Source: [Bacteroides] pectinophilus
GTDB taxonomy: Bacteria > Bacillota > Clostridia > Lachnospirales > Lachnospiraceae
Length of the DNA: 64,000 nt
Direction: 5' to 3'
NCBI GenBank assembly: GCA_025146925.1
Contig: CP102260.1
Span: 2,159,389-2,223,388 of the forward strand
The stretch's first letter is position 1. Every line of letters begins with the position of its first letter. Positions 7,537 through 17,168 of the stretch are shown piece after piece. Position numbers and translations under genes: made by a program. The notes beneath the pieces were generated by a model. It saw only the letters and a program-made list of their open reading frames with translations, did not search any database and was not told the DNA's origin.

Positions 7537-9996
7537 CTATCTGTTATAGCCTCTCTTGCGCTCAAAATCAAGCTTTCCATCCTTACATGTAACAAGGACA
7601 CGGTTTCCCTGCTTAATTGTTCCTTCAAGAATCTTCTCAGCCATAGGGTCTTCAATCTCCGTCTGTATCGCTCTCCTCAACGGTCTTGCGCCATACTTGG
7701 AATCATATCCTTTGTCGATTATATATTGCTTTGCCTCTTCAGTGAGTTCAATTGAAATCTTCATCTGCTCAAGAGTTCTTGCATTAACATTCTTAATCAT
7801 GATATCAACAATCTTCTCCATGTGGCTCTTATTAAGAACATGGAACACAATTATCTCATCAATACGGTTAAGGAATTCAGGCTTGAAGAGTCTTCTTACC
7901 TCTTCCATCACACGGCCCTTCATCAGCTCATGATTCTGCTTCTCATCGCTGCCGACATTGAATCCAAGCGTCTTAGGTGCAACAATATTCTCAGCTCCGG
8001 CGTTGGATGTCATTATGATTACCGTATTCTTAAAATCGACAACTCTTCCCGTAGAATCAGTTATATGTCCATCATCAAGCACCTGAAGAAGTATGTTAAA
8101 TACATCCGGATGTGCCTTTTCAATCTCATCAAAAAGTATTACGGAATATGGATTACGGCGTACTTTTTCACTAAGCTGGCCGCCCTCATCATATCCTACA
8201 TATCCCGGAGGTGAACCAATTATCTTAGAAACCGTATGCTTCTCCATATACTCAGACATATCAACTCGTATGAGTGCACTCTCACTTCCAAACATTGCGT
8301 CTGCAAGTGCCTTTGAAAGCTCCGTCTTACCTACACCTGTAGGTCCTAAGAACAGGAATGAACCTATAGGTCTCTTAGGATCCTTAAGTCCTACACGTCC
8401 ACGCCTTATAGCCCTGGCAACGGCCGTTACCGCTTCATCCTGACCGACAACTCTTGCATGAAGAGTCTCCTCAAGCTTCATAAGCCTCTCTGACTCTGCA
8501 ACTGCCAGCTTCTGTACCGGAATCTTAGTCCACATTGCAACAACATCAGCAATCTCATTCTCACCCACAAAAAGCTGCTGCTCTGTCTTAGTCTTCTCCC
8601 ATTCTTCACGGCTTTTCTTAACCTTTTCACGAAGCTTATTCTGCTTTTTCTTTATCTCTCCTGCATCCTCATATGCCTCATGGCGTATGCAGTCTTCTTT
8701 TTCATTCTCAAGCTGTGATATCTGGCTCTCAAGCTTCTTAATTGAATCCGGCATTGCGTATGATGAAAGCCTTACCCTTGAAGCTGCCTCATCTATAAGG
8801 TCTATAGCCTTATCAGGAAGAAATCTGTCATTAATATATCTTGATGACATCTTTACTGCTGCTTCAACCGCCTCGTCAGTAATCGTTACCTTATGGTGTT
8901 CCTCATACTTAGGTCTGAGACCCTTGAGTATAAGAACTGCCTCTTCTTCTGAAGGTTCTTCAACCCTTACCGGCTGGAATCTTCTTTCAAGCGCCGCATC
9001 CTTCTCAATGTACTTACGATACTCTTCAAGTGTTGTCGCACCTATAAGCTGTATCTCACCTCTCGCAAGTGACGGCTTAAGTATATTGGATGCATCAATT
9101 GCTCCTTCCGCACCGCCGGCTCCGATTATTGTATGGAGTTCATCGAGGAACAAAAGCACATTACCTGCCTGCTTTACTTCAGCAATTACCTTCTTTATTC
9201 TCTCTTCAAATTCCCCACGATACTTGGAACCTGCAACCATGCCTGAAAGATCAAGCGTTACAAGTCTCTTGTCCTTTATTGTGTCAGGCACATCGCCTGC
9301 GGCTATCTTGGCAGCTATGCCCTCAGCAATTGCAGTCTTACCAACACCCGGTTCGCCTATAAGGCACGGATTATTCTTAGTACGTCTGCTTAATATCTGT
9401 ATTACTCTCTCGATTTCTTTTTCTCTTCCTATGACAGGGTCAAGCTTACCTTCCCTGACAAGCTGTGTCAGATCTCTGCTATACTGATCGAGTGTCTGTG
9501 TACTGTTCTTTCTGTCTCTCGGCTTTCCATTCTGGAAATCTTCTTTGTAATTGCCTGTATCTTCGCCCATGGCCATCATAAGATCCACATAAAGCTTTTT
9601 GATATTGACACCTATTGTGTTAAGAAGCCTTGCTGCAACACTGTCTGACTCCTTGATTATTGCAATAAGAAGATGCTCTGTTCCGATAAGCGGAGACTTA
9701 AATCTAATCGCCTCTCTTGAAGCTGCCTCAAGAATTCTTCTTGCCCTCGGTGTGTAACCTGACGGTTCCTTAACACCAATCCCATCATCAGGTGTTATCA
9801 GCTGGTTAACAAGATCAATTATCCTTTCTTCGTCAACATCGTGTCTTTCAAGCACCGCAGACGCAAGCGAATCCTCTGTCTGAAGAAGTCCGATAAGTAT
9901 ATGTTCTGATCCTATATACCCGTGTCCAAGCTGGACTGCCACAAGCCCTGCAGCCTGCAGCGCCTCTTCTGCTTTCTTTGTAAATCTGCTCTGCAT
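7537..9996 (-). CDS. clpC: ATP-dependent Clp protease ATP-binding subunit ClpC
   Basis: A 819-residue Hsp100 unfoldase that feeds substrates to ClpP. It has two N-terminal Clp repeats (about 1-145), a first AAA+ module (Walker A GEPGVGKTAIAEG, near 210), a middle domain with a UVR-like motif (LENEKEDCIRHEAYEDA), and a second AAA+ module (GPTGVGKTELSKA, near 545; pore loop GYVGYDEGG; arginine-finger region FLNRIDEII). Full length. It is the last gene of the GntR-mcsA-mcsB-clpC operon, 16 bases after mcsB. McsB, the protein-arginine kinase encoded beside it, marks substrates for ClpC in Bacillus. Confidence 0.97.
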   Translation of the reverse strand: MQSRFTKKAEEALQAAGLVAVQLGHGYIGSEHILIGLLQTEDSLASAVLERHDVDEERIIDLVNQLITPDDGIGVKEPSGYTPRARRILEAASREAIRFKSPLIGTEHLLIAIIKESDSVAARLLNTIGVNIKKLYVDLMMAMGEDTGNYKEDFQNGKPRDRKNSTQTLDQYSRDLTQLVREGKLDPVIGREKEIERVIQILSRRTKNNPCLIGEPGVGKTAIAEGIAAKIAAGDVPDTIKDKRLVTLDLSGMVAGSKYRGEFEERIKKVIAEVKQAGNVLLFLDELHTIIGAGGAEGAIDASNILKPSLARGEIQLIGATTLEEYRKYIEKDAALERRFQPVRVEEPSEEEAVLILKGLRPKYEEHHKVTITDEAVEAAVKMSSRYINDRFLPDKAIDLIDEAASRVRLSSYAMPDSIKKLESQISQLENEKEDCIRHEAYEDAGEIKKKQNKLREKVKKSREEWEKTKTEQQLFVGENEIADVVAMWTKIPVQKLAVAESERLMKLEETLHARVVGQDEAVTAVARAIRRGRVGLKDPKRPIGSFLFLGPTGVGKTELSKALADAMFGSESALIRVDMSEYMEKHTVSKIIGSPPGYVGYDEGGQLSEKVRRNPYSVILFDEIEKAHPDVFNILLQVLDDGHITDSTGRVVDFKNTVIIMTSNAGAENIVAPKTLGFNVGSDEKQNHELMKGRVMEEVRRLFKPEFLNRIDEIIVFHVLNKSHMEKIVDIMIKNVNARTLEQMKISIELTEEAKQYIIDKGYDSKYGARPLRRAIQTEIEDPMAEKILEGTIKQGNRVLVTCKDGKLDFERKRGYNR

Positions 9997-10012
9997 ATAT
10001 TCATCTCCATTC

Positions 10013-11044
10013 TTATACTATTTGAGGAAGATTATTCCTTATAAATGTTGCTCTCGCAACTTCAAGCTCAGTAAGCTCCAGCCTGCTGTTGCAGGCAAGC
10101 TGCAGATTATATGGCTGTATTCCTATCATAAGCTGATATACGGAATACCCTTTTTCAATATTATCTCCAAACATGCCGAGCGCAAGCCCCATTCTGAATT
10201 CAGACAGCAGCACAAGTGCATCCTTAAGCGACAGCTTCCTTGCATATCTTAACACTCCGTATGACCTGTAAGCCGCATCCTCTGCTGCTACCTGCTGAAG
10301 CTTCATATACTGCTGTCTTCCAAGACGCTCCTGTTCAATTATCTGCCCTGCTATATTATCAAGATTATCAATCAGTTCCTGTTCGGTAAGCCCAAGCGTA
10401 GTCTGATTGGATATTCTGTAGATATCCCCCGGTGAAGAACTTCCCTCACCAAACACACTTGTCATCTTAAGTCCGAATCTTCCAAGCTCACCTATAATTC
10501 CTGCAAGCTGCCCCGTACCCGACAAAGCCGGAAGGTGAAGCATATATGACGCTCTCATTCCTGTTCCCACACTTGAAAGACACGTTGTCAGATATCCGTA
10601 CTTCTCGTGATATGCATACGGTACATGCCTGCCTATTATATCATCTGCCGATGAAGCCTTTTGGTACGCACTCTTCATATCTCTGCCTGAGACAAAGCTC
10701 TGTATCCTTATATGGTCTTCTTCATTAATCATAACTGATACATCTTCTTCAGGTGATACAAGTCCCGCAGCATACTTCTGCTCCATAAGGAATCTGCTTA
10801 TTGTATGCCTCTCTTCCATCGCATGCTTCTGATATTCGTTAAGATCCTTAAAATTATATCCTGTGTAATCTGCAAATTCCATACACCCGGATAACTCTGT
10901 CATAGTCTTATCTATCATGTCAGAAGCTGATTTCCCATCCAGCTTCAATGAGAAATTATAATCCCTGATATTCCTTGCAAGCCTGACACGGCTCGATATT
11001 ACGACATCACTGTCAGGCCCATTATTCTCAAACCATCTGGCCAT
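10013..11044 (-). CDS. mcsB: Protein arginine kinase McsB
   Basis: A 343-residue ATP:guanido phosphotransferase-fold enzyme that phosphorylates protein arginines, a degradation tag for ClpCP. Family features include ISSRVRLARNI near the N-terminus, the nucleotide-binding stretch LSSVGTGMRASYMLHLPAL, and a C-terminal LELTELEVARATFIRN. The start MARWFENN follows a GGAG site; earlier codons of the frame are within that site. It lies 21 bases downstream of mcsA. Confidence 0.95.
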   Translation of the reverse strand: MARWFENNGPDSDVVISSRVRLARNIRDYNFSLKLDGKSASDMIDKTMTELSGCMEFADYTGYNFKDLNEYQKHAMEERHTISRFLMEQKYAAGLVSPEEDVSVMINEEDHIRIQSFVSGRDMKSAYQKASSADDIIGRHVPYAYHEKYGYLTTCLSSVGTGMRASYMLHLPALSGTGQLAGIIGELGRFGLKMTSVFGEGSSSPGDIYRISNQTTLGLTEQELIDNLDNIAGQIIEQERLGRQQYMKLQQVAAEDAAYRSYGVLRYARKLSLKDALVLLSEFRMGLALGMFGDNIEKGYSVYQLMIGIQPYNLQLACNSRLELTELEVARATFIRNNLPQIV

Positions 11045-11065
11045 AATTATCTCCATTCCCACACG

Positions 11066-11611
11066 TTAATTACCATTCCGTAACTCACGTATCCTGTCTC
11101 TTAACATGGCAGCATCTTCATAATTCTCAAGTTCAACTGCCTCTTTCAGCTTAGCCTGAAGAAGATCTATCTCTTCTTCTGTATTAATCCCATCATCACC
11201 TGTCTCATCAGCCGTATCAGCCATCGGTGCCTCAGCATATTTCTTGCCTGTATGAATATTGCTTCCGTGTATCTTTCTTATGTTATCGTCTATAAGCGGT
11301 CCGAATACATTATAGCACTCTGCACATCCGAACTTGCCAACCCGTGTAAATTCTTCAAAATTCATTCCGCACTTAGGGCATACAATATGTGCCATCGGGT
11401 CATCCGCCGTACCGGCATCAGCTCTTCCTGCCGCAAAAAGTCCCGTCAGGAACTTTGCAAATGGCATATCGGCACCAAACATGCTTCCATACTCTGCCGG
11501 CATAAGCTTTGATGCACACTCACTGCATATGTGGTGCTCGCTTCTGACACCGTTAACAAGTTCCGTATAATGAATCGTTGCTTCCCTTTCATTACATCTC
11601 TCACAAAGCAT
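11066..11611 (-). CDS. mcsA: McsA, zinc-finger/UVR-motif activator of McsB
   Basis: About 181 residues from MLCERCNER, which follows an AGGAG site (an upstream TTG is rejected). It has two CxxC pairs at the N-terminus (CERC, CSEC), another pair in the middle (CPKC, CAEC) and a C-terminal UVR motif (LQAKLKEAVELENYEDAAML). McsA activates McsB and is a metal-binding adaptor. Its position between the regulator and mcsB is the standard one. Confidence 0.92.
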   Translation of the reverse strand: MLCERCNEREATIHYTELVNGVRSEHHICSECASKLMPAEYGSMFGADMPFAKFLTGLFAAGRADAGTADDPMAHIVCPKCGMNFEEFTRVGKFGCAECYNVFGPLIDDNIRKIHGSNIHTGKKYAEAPMADTADETGDDGINTEEEIDLLQAKLKEAVELENYEDAAMLRDRIRELRNGN

Positions 11612-11623
11612 AACGCTCAACTC

Positions 11624-11998
11624 CTATTTTATATAGTCATCAATAATATTATCAACCATCGTATGAATCTCATCCTTAGTTATGCACTTGCACATAGCCT
11701 GTGCTATTACAACCCTGAGCTGCTTCTCAAGCCTCTCCAGCGCCTCGAGCTTATCAGAATCAACGGCTATGATTGCGCCATGTCTCCTGTCAAGCTTAAT
11801 ATAACCTTCCTGCTTAAGTATAGTATATGCTTTATTAACTGTGTGCATGTTGATTCCGACATCATCCGCCATCTGCCTTACTGAAGGCAGCGAATCCCCC
11901 TCTTGAATCTGTGATGTTGCAATTCCCAGAATAATCTGATTACAAAGCTGCATATACAATGCTTCATCACTGTTAAAATCTACTGTTACAACAATCAT
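11624..11998 (-). CDS. GntR-family (YtrA-like) transcriptional regulator heading the mcsA-mcsB-clpC operon
   Basis: A 124-residue protein from MIVVTVDFN (GGAGG seven bases upstream; the earlier GTG lies within the ribosome site). It has an N-terminal winged helix of GntR type (SDEALYMQLCNQIILGI, LPSVRQMADDVGINMHTVNKAY, ILKQEGYIKLDRRHGA) and only a short helical tail, as in the YtrA subfamily. The gene ends 12 bases before mcsA. In Bacillus and relatives this slot holds ctsR, whose sequence is unrelated. A palindrome overlaps the promoter just upstream, so autorepression is likely. Whether it truly controls heat or protein-quality stress here is inference. Confidence 0.88.
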   Translation of the reverse strand: MIVVTVDFNSDEALYMQLCNQIILGIATSQIQEGDSLPSVRQMADDVGINMHTVNKAYTILKQEGYIKLDRRHGAIIAVDSDKLEALERLEKQLRVVIAQAMCKCITKDEIHTMVDNIIDDYIK

Positions 11999-12020
11999 TG
12001 CCTGCACCTCCCAGTATCTT

Positions 12021-12060
12021 TTGTTATATATATGCTATAACAAGAAAGGCATTTTGTCAA
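12021..12060 (-). promoter_or_regulatory. Promoter with palindromic operator for the GntR-mcsA-mcsB-clpC operon
   Basis: On the minus strand TTGACA (12060-12055) and TAGCAT (12037-12032) are 17 bases apart, a good sigma-A promoter. A palindrome with 8-base arms TTGTTATA/TATAACAA (12021-12043, 7-base centre) covers the -10 element, an ideal position for repression by the GntR protein encoded directly downstream. Confidence 0.65.
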
Positions 12061-12066
12061 TATATC

Positions 12067-12100
12067 CCGGTGCATGAGTAATAATTCTCTCCTGCACCGG
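12067..12100 (-). terminator. Terminator-like hairpin after the polysaccharide operon
   Basis: Arms CCGGTGCA and TGCACCGG enclose an 18-base loop nine bases past the flippase stop codon. No T-tract follows, so it may be a weak or factor-dependent terminator or an mRNA 3' stabiliser. Confidence 0.5.
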
Positions 12101-12108
12101 CAGATATA

Positions 12109-13683
12109 TTAATAAATGCCTTTTTTACGGCAGACATACAGCTGTCCAAAATATACCACTGCAGCAATCATAAGTGCTGCAAGAAGCGACACCGTGTTGC
12201 CTGCAAATACATGAAAAAGCCTGTATGTAAGCCATGCTGCGATTCCCATTACAACTGAGCAGATAAGCGGAACCACATAAGTTATTTTGATTTCCTGTCT
12301 GTAACCTATTTCATTATACAGCTCTATAAGATTCAGTATAAATATTATTACCGGGAATGATGCACTTCCTATTACAAGCGCATATATTCCAAGTCTTGTA
12401 AACTTAAGAAGTCCCCATGTCAGAACTATATGGACAATAAGTGAAATAAACGAATGTCTCACCGGAGAATTAATCCTGTCAATTCCCTGCAGCGCAGATG
12501 AAGTAACTGTTGACATTGTGTAGAACACAACCGCAATTGCGCCTATCTTAAGCATCATTGCACCCTCAGCGCTGTTATATCTCGGAAATAAAAGCTGTAT
12601 TATCGGGCCGCCAAGCATTATAAGACCGATAAATGACGGAGTAGCAATCATCATATTAATCTTTATCGTCGCTTCAATCTTGCTTCTTATATCATTAATC
12701 TTGCCCTGTGCATACGATGCCACAACACTCGGAAGCATTGATGACGACATTGCAGATGCCACACCCATCGGAAGATTAATAAGCATTATATAACTTGAAT
12801 TATAATTACCGTTCGTCTTGGATATCACATCCGAAGCAGTTCCTATTGACTTCATGATATTGGCATACATAATATCATCAATTGCCGCACTGATCTGATA
12901 AAATGTCTGGCCTATCATTATAGGGATAGCAGTAAGAGCAATCAGCCTGCAAAGCTCTGCCGTTGTCTCAGTGGCTCCCCATCTGTCATGATTCATCTTT
13001 CTTGTAAATGCAGGCCGGTACACCATATACACAAAGCCTACAAACAGCAGTGCAGTAAATGCACCCATTGCCGTACCAAGTGTTCCACCCGCCGCACCAT
13101 ATGCCGCAACATCAGAAGCACCTTTGTAAGCCTTTACAAGAAGATACCCTGCAAGCACGCTCACTATTGCATTGACAACCTGCTCTGCAAGCTGGGATAC
13201 GGCAGTTGGAATCATCGTCCCATGTCCCTGAAAGAAACCACGGAACACTCCGAGCGCCGCAACTATAAGGACTGTGGGTGCAAGCACACGAAGAGGCATT
13301 GACACTCCCGGATAGCTGCCTGCATATACAACATTTTCAAGGAAATCCGCACCAAAGAATATGAGAAGTGCTGCCGCACCACCTGTACATAATGACAGAA
13401 GCAGTGCTGTTTTGAACACTCCGAAAGCATTACTGTACTGTTTTTCAACAAGTCTTGCCGAAACCAGCTTTGATACTGCCATTGGCAGCCCGTAACAGGA
13501 TATTATAAGTGCAATATTATAAATATTATATGCGACACTATATATTCCATTGCCTTCACTGCCAATAATATTAAGGAGCGGTATTCTGTATACCATTCCG
13601 ATTATCCGAACCAGAATTCCTGCCATGGCAAGAATTCCACCATGAATTATGAACTTTTTTCCTATACTGTTATTCTCAGACAT
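12109..13683 (-). CDS. Polysaccharide biosynthesis flippase (MOP/MATE, SpoVB-like)
   Basis: About 524 residues from MSENNSIGKKF, preceded by a GGAG-type site; an earlier in-frame ATG overlaps the upstream gene and is rejected. It is a polytopic membrane protein with about 14 hydrophobic helices of the MOP exporter superfamily. The opening KKFIIHGGILAMAGILVRIIG and the region GIYSVAYNIYNIALIIS match SpoVB/MurJ-like lipid-linked oligosaccharide flippases. It is the last gene of a four-gene operon with a glycosyltransferase, suggesting export of a lipid-linked cell-surface glycan. It could instead act in spore cortex or wall synthesis. Confidence 0.87.
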   Translation of the reverse strand: MSENNSIGKKFIIHGGILAMAGILVRIIGMVYRIPLLNIIGSEGNGIYSVAYNIYNIALIISCYGLPMAVSKLVSARLVEKQYSNAFGVFKTALLLSLCTGGAAALLIFFGADFLENVVYAGSYPGVSMPLRVLAPTVLIVAALGVFRGFFQGHGTMIPTAVSQLAEQVVNAIVSVLAGYLLVKAYKGASDVAAYGAAGGTLGTAMGAFTALLFVGFVYMVYRPAFTRKMNHDRWGATETTAELCRLIALTAIPIMIGQTFYQISAAIDDIMYANIMKSIGTASDVISKTNGNYNSSYIMLINLPMGVASAMSSSMLPSVVASYAQGKINDIRSKIEATIKINMMIATPSFIGLIMLGGPIIQLLFPRYNSAEGAMMLKIGAIAVVFYTMSTVTSSALQGIDRINSPVRHSFISLIVHIVLTWGLLKFTRLGIYALVIGSASFPVIIFILNLIELYNEIGYRQEIKITYVVPLICSVVMGIAAWLTYRLFHVFAGNTVSLLAALMIAAVVYFGQLYVCRKKGIY

Positions 13684-13705
13684 GGCCAGTCTCTCCGAAC
13701 CTTTA

Positions 13706-14815
13706 TCACTTAATTGCAAAATCCGCAAGATACCACTTGCCGCTCTGCTTTACAAATACATATGAAAGGTTAGTATCATAAGTCTTATCGCCTGTATTCC
13801 AATTAACATACAAATCAAAATGGACATCACAGGAGAAGCAGTCATCTGAATACTTAACAAAATTGCTTATCTCATTGGATTTGAACTCATATGTATAATT
13901 CTTACCCCAAAGGAACGCCCATACAGCCGGAATGTCACTTACATACTTTTTGGCATTACCTGTCATATAACTCTTAAGACGTGTAAGGCTTCCTTTATTA
14001 ATGATATATTTACCATATTCAATATTAATATTCTTAATATTGTCACTCTGGCCTGCAAGAAGTTCATCATCTGAAGGATATGCTGCCGTATATGTTCCAT
14101 CAGCACTCTCATCTTTCTTAAGTTCGAGCTGCCTTCCATTAAGGACAGCCGTAATCTCCGGCTCAGCCATAAGTCCCTCAATCCTGTAGACATTATTACA
14201 CGGAACCTTAACATAATCGCCGACATTCTTTGCTATCTCTACAGGTACACCCTGCTCCCGGATAATATCTTCTCCTGCCTGCTTTCCGTTAATTGTAACA
14301 ACTGCATCTGAAGGAGCTGTTATCGTAATTGCATTATCTTTGCCAAGGAATTCGCCGAATGTAACTGCGTCAACAGCCCATACTGAGAATCCTCTTCTGT
14401 TCTTGCCTGTCTCCTTAAGAGACACCTTGGCAATATTCTTATCATCTGACTTTACAAGATATACCGGACTATCATTGGTATATTCACCACTTTTTCTTGC
14501 AAATGTAAGGTTGCCGTTTACGGTATTCTCAAGATATTTTCTCACATTATCAACATCTTCATAAGGACTTATTTCTCCAGCATTCTGATTAACAAGATTA
14601 TCAATATTCTCAGATGAGAATTGTGTCCTGATTATATTATCCATTGCCACATCCGGCATACCTTTTTCGTACGCACCAAGCAGTCCGTACACCCATATCA
14701 GGCCTATAACAATAAGTCCGGCAAGTACGCCCGAATATATTGCCAGGAACTTCCAGTAGCCTTTAAGCCTTCTTTTCTTCTTATATCTTCTATCTGACTT
14801 CTTATCTTCGATCAT
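13706..14815 (-). CDS. Single-pass membrane protein of unknown function in polysaccharide operon
   Basis: A 369-residue protein with a very basic cytoplasmic N-terminus (KKSDRRYKKKRRLKGYWK), one transmembrane helix at about 23-47 and a large outer domain. The outer part contains a PEGA-like segment (ITAPSDAVVTINGKQAG) and ends in a region resembling an NTF2-like or TcaA-type fold (TNLSYVFVKQSGKWYLADFAI). No enzyme motif is visible. It sits between the NAGPA-type gene and the flippase, with 13- and 22-base gaps, so co-expression is near certain. A role in wall or glycan assembly is inferred from context only. Confidence 0.72.
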   Translation of the reverse strand: MIEDKKSDRRYKKKRRLKGYWKFLAIYSGVLAGLIVIGLIWVYGLLGAYEKGMPDVAMDNIIRTQFSSENIDNLVNQNAGEISPYEDVDNVRKYLENTVNGNLTFARKSGEYTNDSPVYLVKSDDKNIAKVSLKETGKNRRGFSVWAVDAVTFGEFLGKDNAITITAPSDAVVTINGKQAGEDIIREQGVPVEIAKNVGDYVKVPCNNVYRIEGLMAEPEITAVLNGRQLELKKDESADGTYTAAYPSDDELLAGQSDNIKNINIEYGKYIINKGSLTRLKSYMTGNAKKYVSDIPAVWAFLWGKNYTYEFKSNEISNFVKYSDDCFSCDVHFDLYVNWNTGDKTYDTNLSYVFVKQSGKWYLADFAIK

Positions 14816-14828
14816 CTGCTTATCCCTC

Positions 14829-15932
14829 TTATTTTACAAGAAATGCCGTAGGACACTGTCTTGGTCCTGTTGGCGAATATGGTGTGTTAATTACCGAGCC
14901 TTCATAATACATCTGTGTTGATGTTCCGCCATCCATAGTAGACGCATTAACGGCTCCGTACTGCTGCATTATATAGAGAAGATCCGCAAATGACGCCCCG
15001 AGGCTGTTAGCCTGACGTCCGTCTATTGCAAGCAGAAGAACTGCGCCATCCGCTCTCTGACCTACAGCCGTACGCGGATTAAGTCCTCCGCCTACACCTG
15101 ATACATCCTGTGCCTCGCCATTGATAATAAGAAATGGTCCTATGCTGCTGCTTATACTTACACAGTCACGCATCCCCATATCAAGAGCCTGCTGTCCTGT
15201 CATGTTACCTACAACAAGTATGTTATCCTTTGTAAATCCCGTAACATGGCATCTTGTAGCTGTATCCCCGTTAACAATCCTGCCATCTGTCATTACAAGA
15301 CCTACAGGCATAGCAGTATATGTAAGCTCTCCGTCAACAAATTCTCCTCCGTTGACACCACCCACTGCATTATACCGGGCTGCTATCTTGGCAACGACCT
15401 TACCGTCTCCCTCAAAGAACTGCGGAACTGTTCCCACAAACACCCTTGAAGGATCCTTAATAATCATAAGCTTGCCGCGATAGGTTGTTCCCTTAATATC
15501 AACAATCTCTATATCCTGACTCTGTTCTTCGCTCTCATCAGAAGAATCTGTTCCCGATGCCATTGTCACAAGGCTTGTGTTTGTAATGACATCAGTATCT
15601 TTTATTGAATTCTTCTCTATGATAGCCTTCACCTCATCCTCTGAGAAAAACCAGTTGGCAATGAATCCAATGGCACTTGTCTCTCTGAGTGACATAACAA
15701 ACTGTTCCTGCGCAGTCCTGGACGGGCCATATACAACAACACACATAAGTGCATATATTCCTCCGCACAGTATCACCAGCGTTACGATTATCGTAAGAAA
15801 TACCTTTCCTATAGCACTAAGAACCCTTCCGGGCTTTCTGTCCTTTCCATCGTCCTCCGGGTCAAGCATCTGTGAGTCATCCACTTCAAACAATTCTACT
15901 TCTTCCCTCTTCCTTCGTCTGTTCTCTGACAT
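14829..15932 (-). CDS. Phosphodiester glycosidase (NAGPA) domain membrane protein
   Basis: A 367-residue protein with an acidic cytoplasmic tail, a transmembrane helix at about 40-65 (VFLTIIVTLVILCGGIYALM) and an extracytoplasmic NAGPA domain. Signature stretches are AVGGVNGGEF, NPRTAVGQRADGAVLLLAID and the C-terminal MDGGTSTQMYYEG. The family includes the mammalian uncovering enzyme that removes GlcNAc from a phosphodiester; bacterial members occur in exopolysaccharide and wall teichoic loci. Likely role: trimming or modifying a phosphodiester-linked glycan at the cell surface. The substrate is not predictable. Confidence 0.85.
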   Translation of the reverse strand: MSENRRRKREEVELFEVDDSQMLDPEDDGKDRKPGRVLSAIGKVFLTIIVTLVILCGGIYALMCVVVYGPSRTAQEQFVMSLRETSAIGFIANWFFSEDEVKAIIEKNSIKDTDVITNTSLVTMASGTDSSDESEEQSQDIEIVDIKGTTYRGKLMIIKDPSRVFVGTVPQFFEGDGKVVAKIAARYNAVGGVNGGEFVDGELTYTAMPVGLVMTDGRIVNGDTATRCHVTGFTKDNILVVGNMTGQQALDMGMRDCVSISSSIGPFLIINGEAQDVSGVGGGLNPRTAVGQRADGAVLLLAIDGRQANSLGASFADLLYIMQQYGAVNASTMDGGTSTQMYYEGSVINTPYSPTGPRQCPTAFLVK

Positions 15933-15947
15933 TACATTTCTCTCTTT

Positions 15948-17006
15948 CTATTTTCTGAATACCCATCTTCTCTGTATCTGAAAACTTATTAAAAATAATA
16001 TTGTGTCTATAACTGCTTTGGACACCACAGTAAGCACGCCGCCCAATGAAAGCACATCTGTTACCATCCACACAAGGTAGTACGAAACCAGCATCTGTAC
16101 AACACAGAGTATATAGTATCTTACGAGTGACTTTCCAACGTTGCCGTCATCCTTGAAAACTGCTTTTCTGTTCATCGTATAATTAAACAGTGATGATATA
16201 ATTCTGGCAGTCACAGTTGCCGTAAATACAGCCGTCTTAGTCTCCATGACCTTAACACACAGCCATCTGATTATTGCAAACGCTCCAAGGTCGATTCCCG
16301 ATGATGCAAGTGAGCTGGCCATAAACTTAAGTATCACGCCATATATCTTGAATGAATCCCTGAAAGGGTGAAAATGCGTTGAGGCATTCTCTTCTATGTA
16401 CACAGTCTCTATAGTAACTTCACTGTACCCTATTCCAAGTCTTCCCATCTCAAGCAGCATATTGGTCTCATATTCAAACCTCTCACCGCTTATTCCTGCA
16501 AATGTCTTAAGATACTCAGCAGGTATTGCCCTAAGTCCTGTCTGTGTATCATGTATATTGATTCCACATGCCGTCCTGAATACAAAGCTTGTTATATTAT
16601 TGCCAAATCTGCTCTTAAATGGTACATTATCTCCGGAAAAATCTCTTGAACCAAGTATAACCTTATCCTTAGATTCCAGCATGGCATTAACACACTTCAT
16701 TATATCTGATGCCTGATGCTGTCCGTCACCATCAACAGTCACAACACCATCTATGTCCGGTCTGTTCGCCAGACAATATTCAAATGCTGTCTTAAGTGCA
16801 CGTCCCTTGCCTTTGTTAACCTCATGGTTAAGCATAGTGCACTGCGGATATTCCCTGACCCTGTTAAAAGGTTCCATATGCCCGCTGTCACTTCCGTCAT
16901 TCACGAGAATGATATCTTCAAATCCATGCCGGATTAACGAATCCACCACCCTGACAAGCTTCTCATCCGGATTAAGTGATGGAATTATGACTGATATATT
17001 CTTCAT
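15948..17006 (-). CDS. Glycosyltransferase family 2 fused to GtrA-like membrane domain
   Basis: A 352-residue protein in two parts. Residues 1 to about 220 are a GT-A fold of dolichyl-phosphate mannose synthase type, with VIIPSLNPDEKLV, NDGSDSGH, the metal-binding VTVDGDGQHQ, and DTQTGLRAIP. From about 230 on there are four hydrophobic helices of a GtrA-like domain (FTATVTARIISSLFNYTMNR is typical), thought to flip or bind polyprenyl-phosphate sugar. It starts behind a GAGG site and is first gene of the operon. It probably makes the polyprenyl-phosphate-linked sugar used by the other members. Confidence 0.9.
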   Translation of the reverse strand: MKNISVIIPSLNPDEKLVRVVDSLIRHGFEDIILVNDGSDSGHMEPFNRVREYPQCTMLNHEVNKGKGRALKTAFEYCLANRPDIDGVVTVDGDGQHQASDIMKCVNAMLESKDKVILGSRDFSGDNVPFKSRFGNNITSFVFRTACGINIHDTQTGLRAIPAEYLKTFAGISGERFEYETNMLLEMGRLGIGYSEVTIETVYIEENASTHFHPFRDSFKIYGVILKFMASSLASSGIDLGAFAIIRWLCVKVMETKTAVFTATVTARIISSLFNYTMNRKAVFKDDGNVGKSLVRYYILCVVQMLVSYYLVWMVTDVLSLGGVLTVVSKAVIDTILFLISFQIQRRWVFRK

Positions 17007-17168
17007 ATTGCCTCATTTCTGCAATGTTGATGCTATGTTTTATGCTGCTGCACATACTCTATTATTTTATAACATCTTATACTTTTTTGCAAGAAAGTTG
17101 TAACACTGACAAGCCGCCTGCCATATTAATGTATTGTAAACATAATAATCTCCCTGGGAGGATTTAAC

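Noticed and set aside
8687-9487. 266-codon plus-strand frame inside clpC
   Set aside because: Antisense to a highly conserved gene; Ser/Leu-rich shadow composition.
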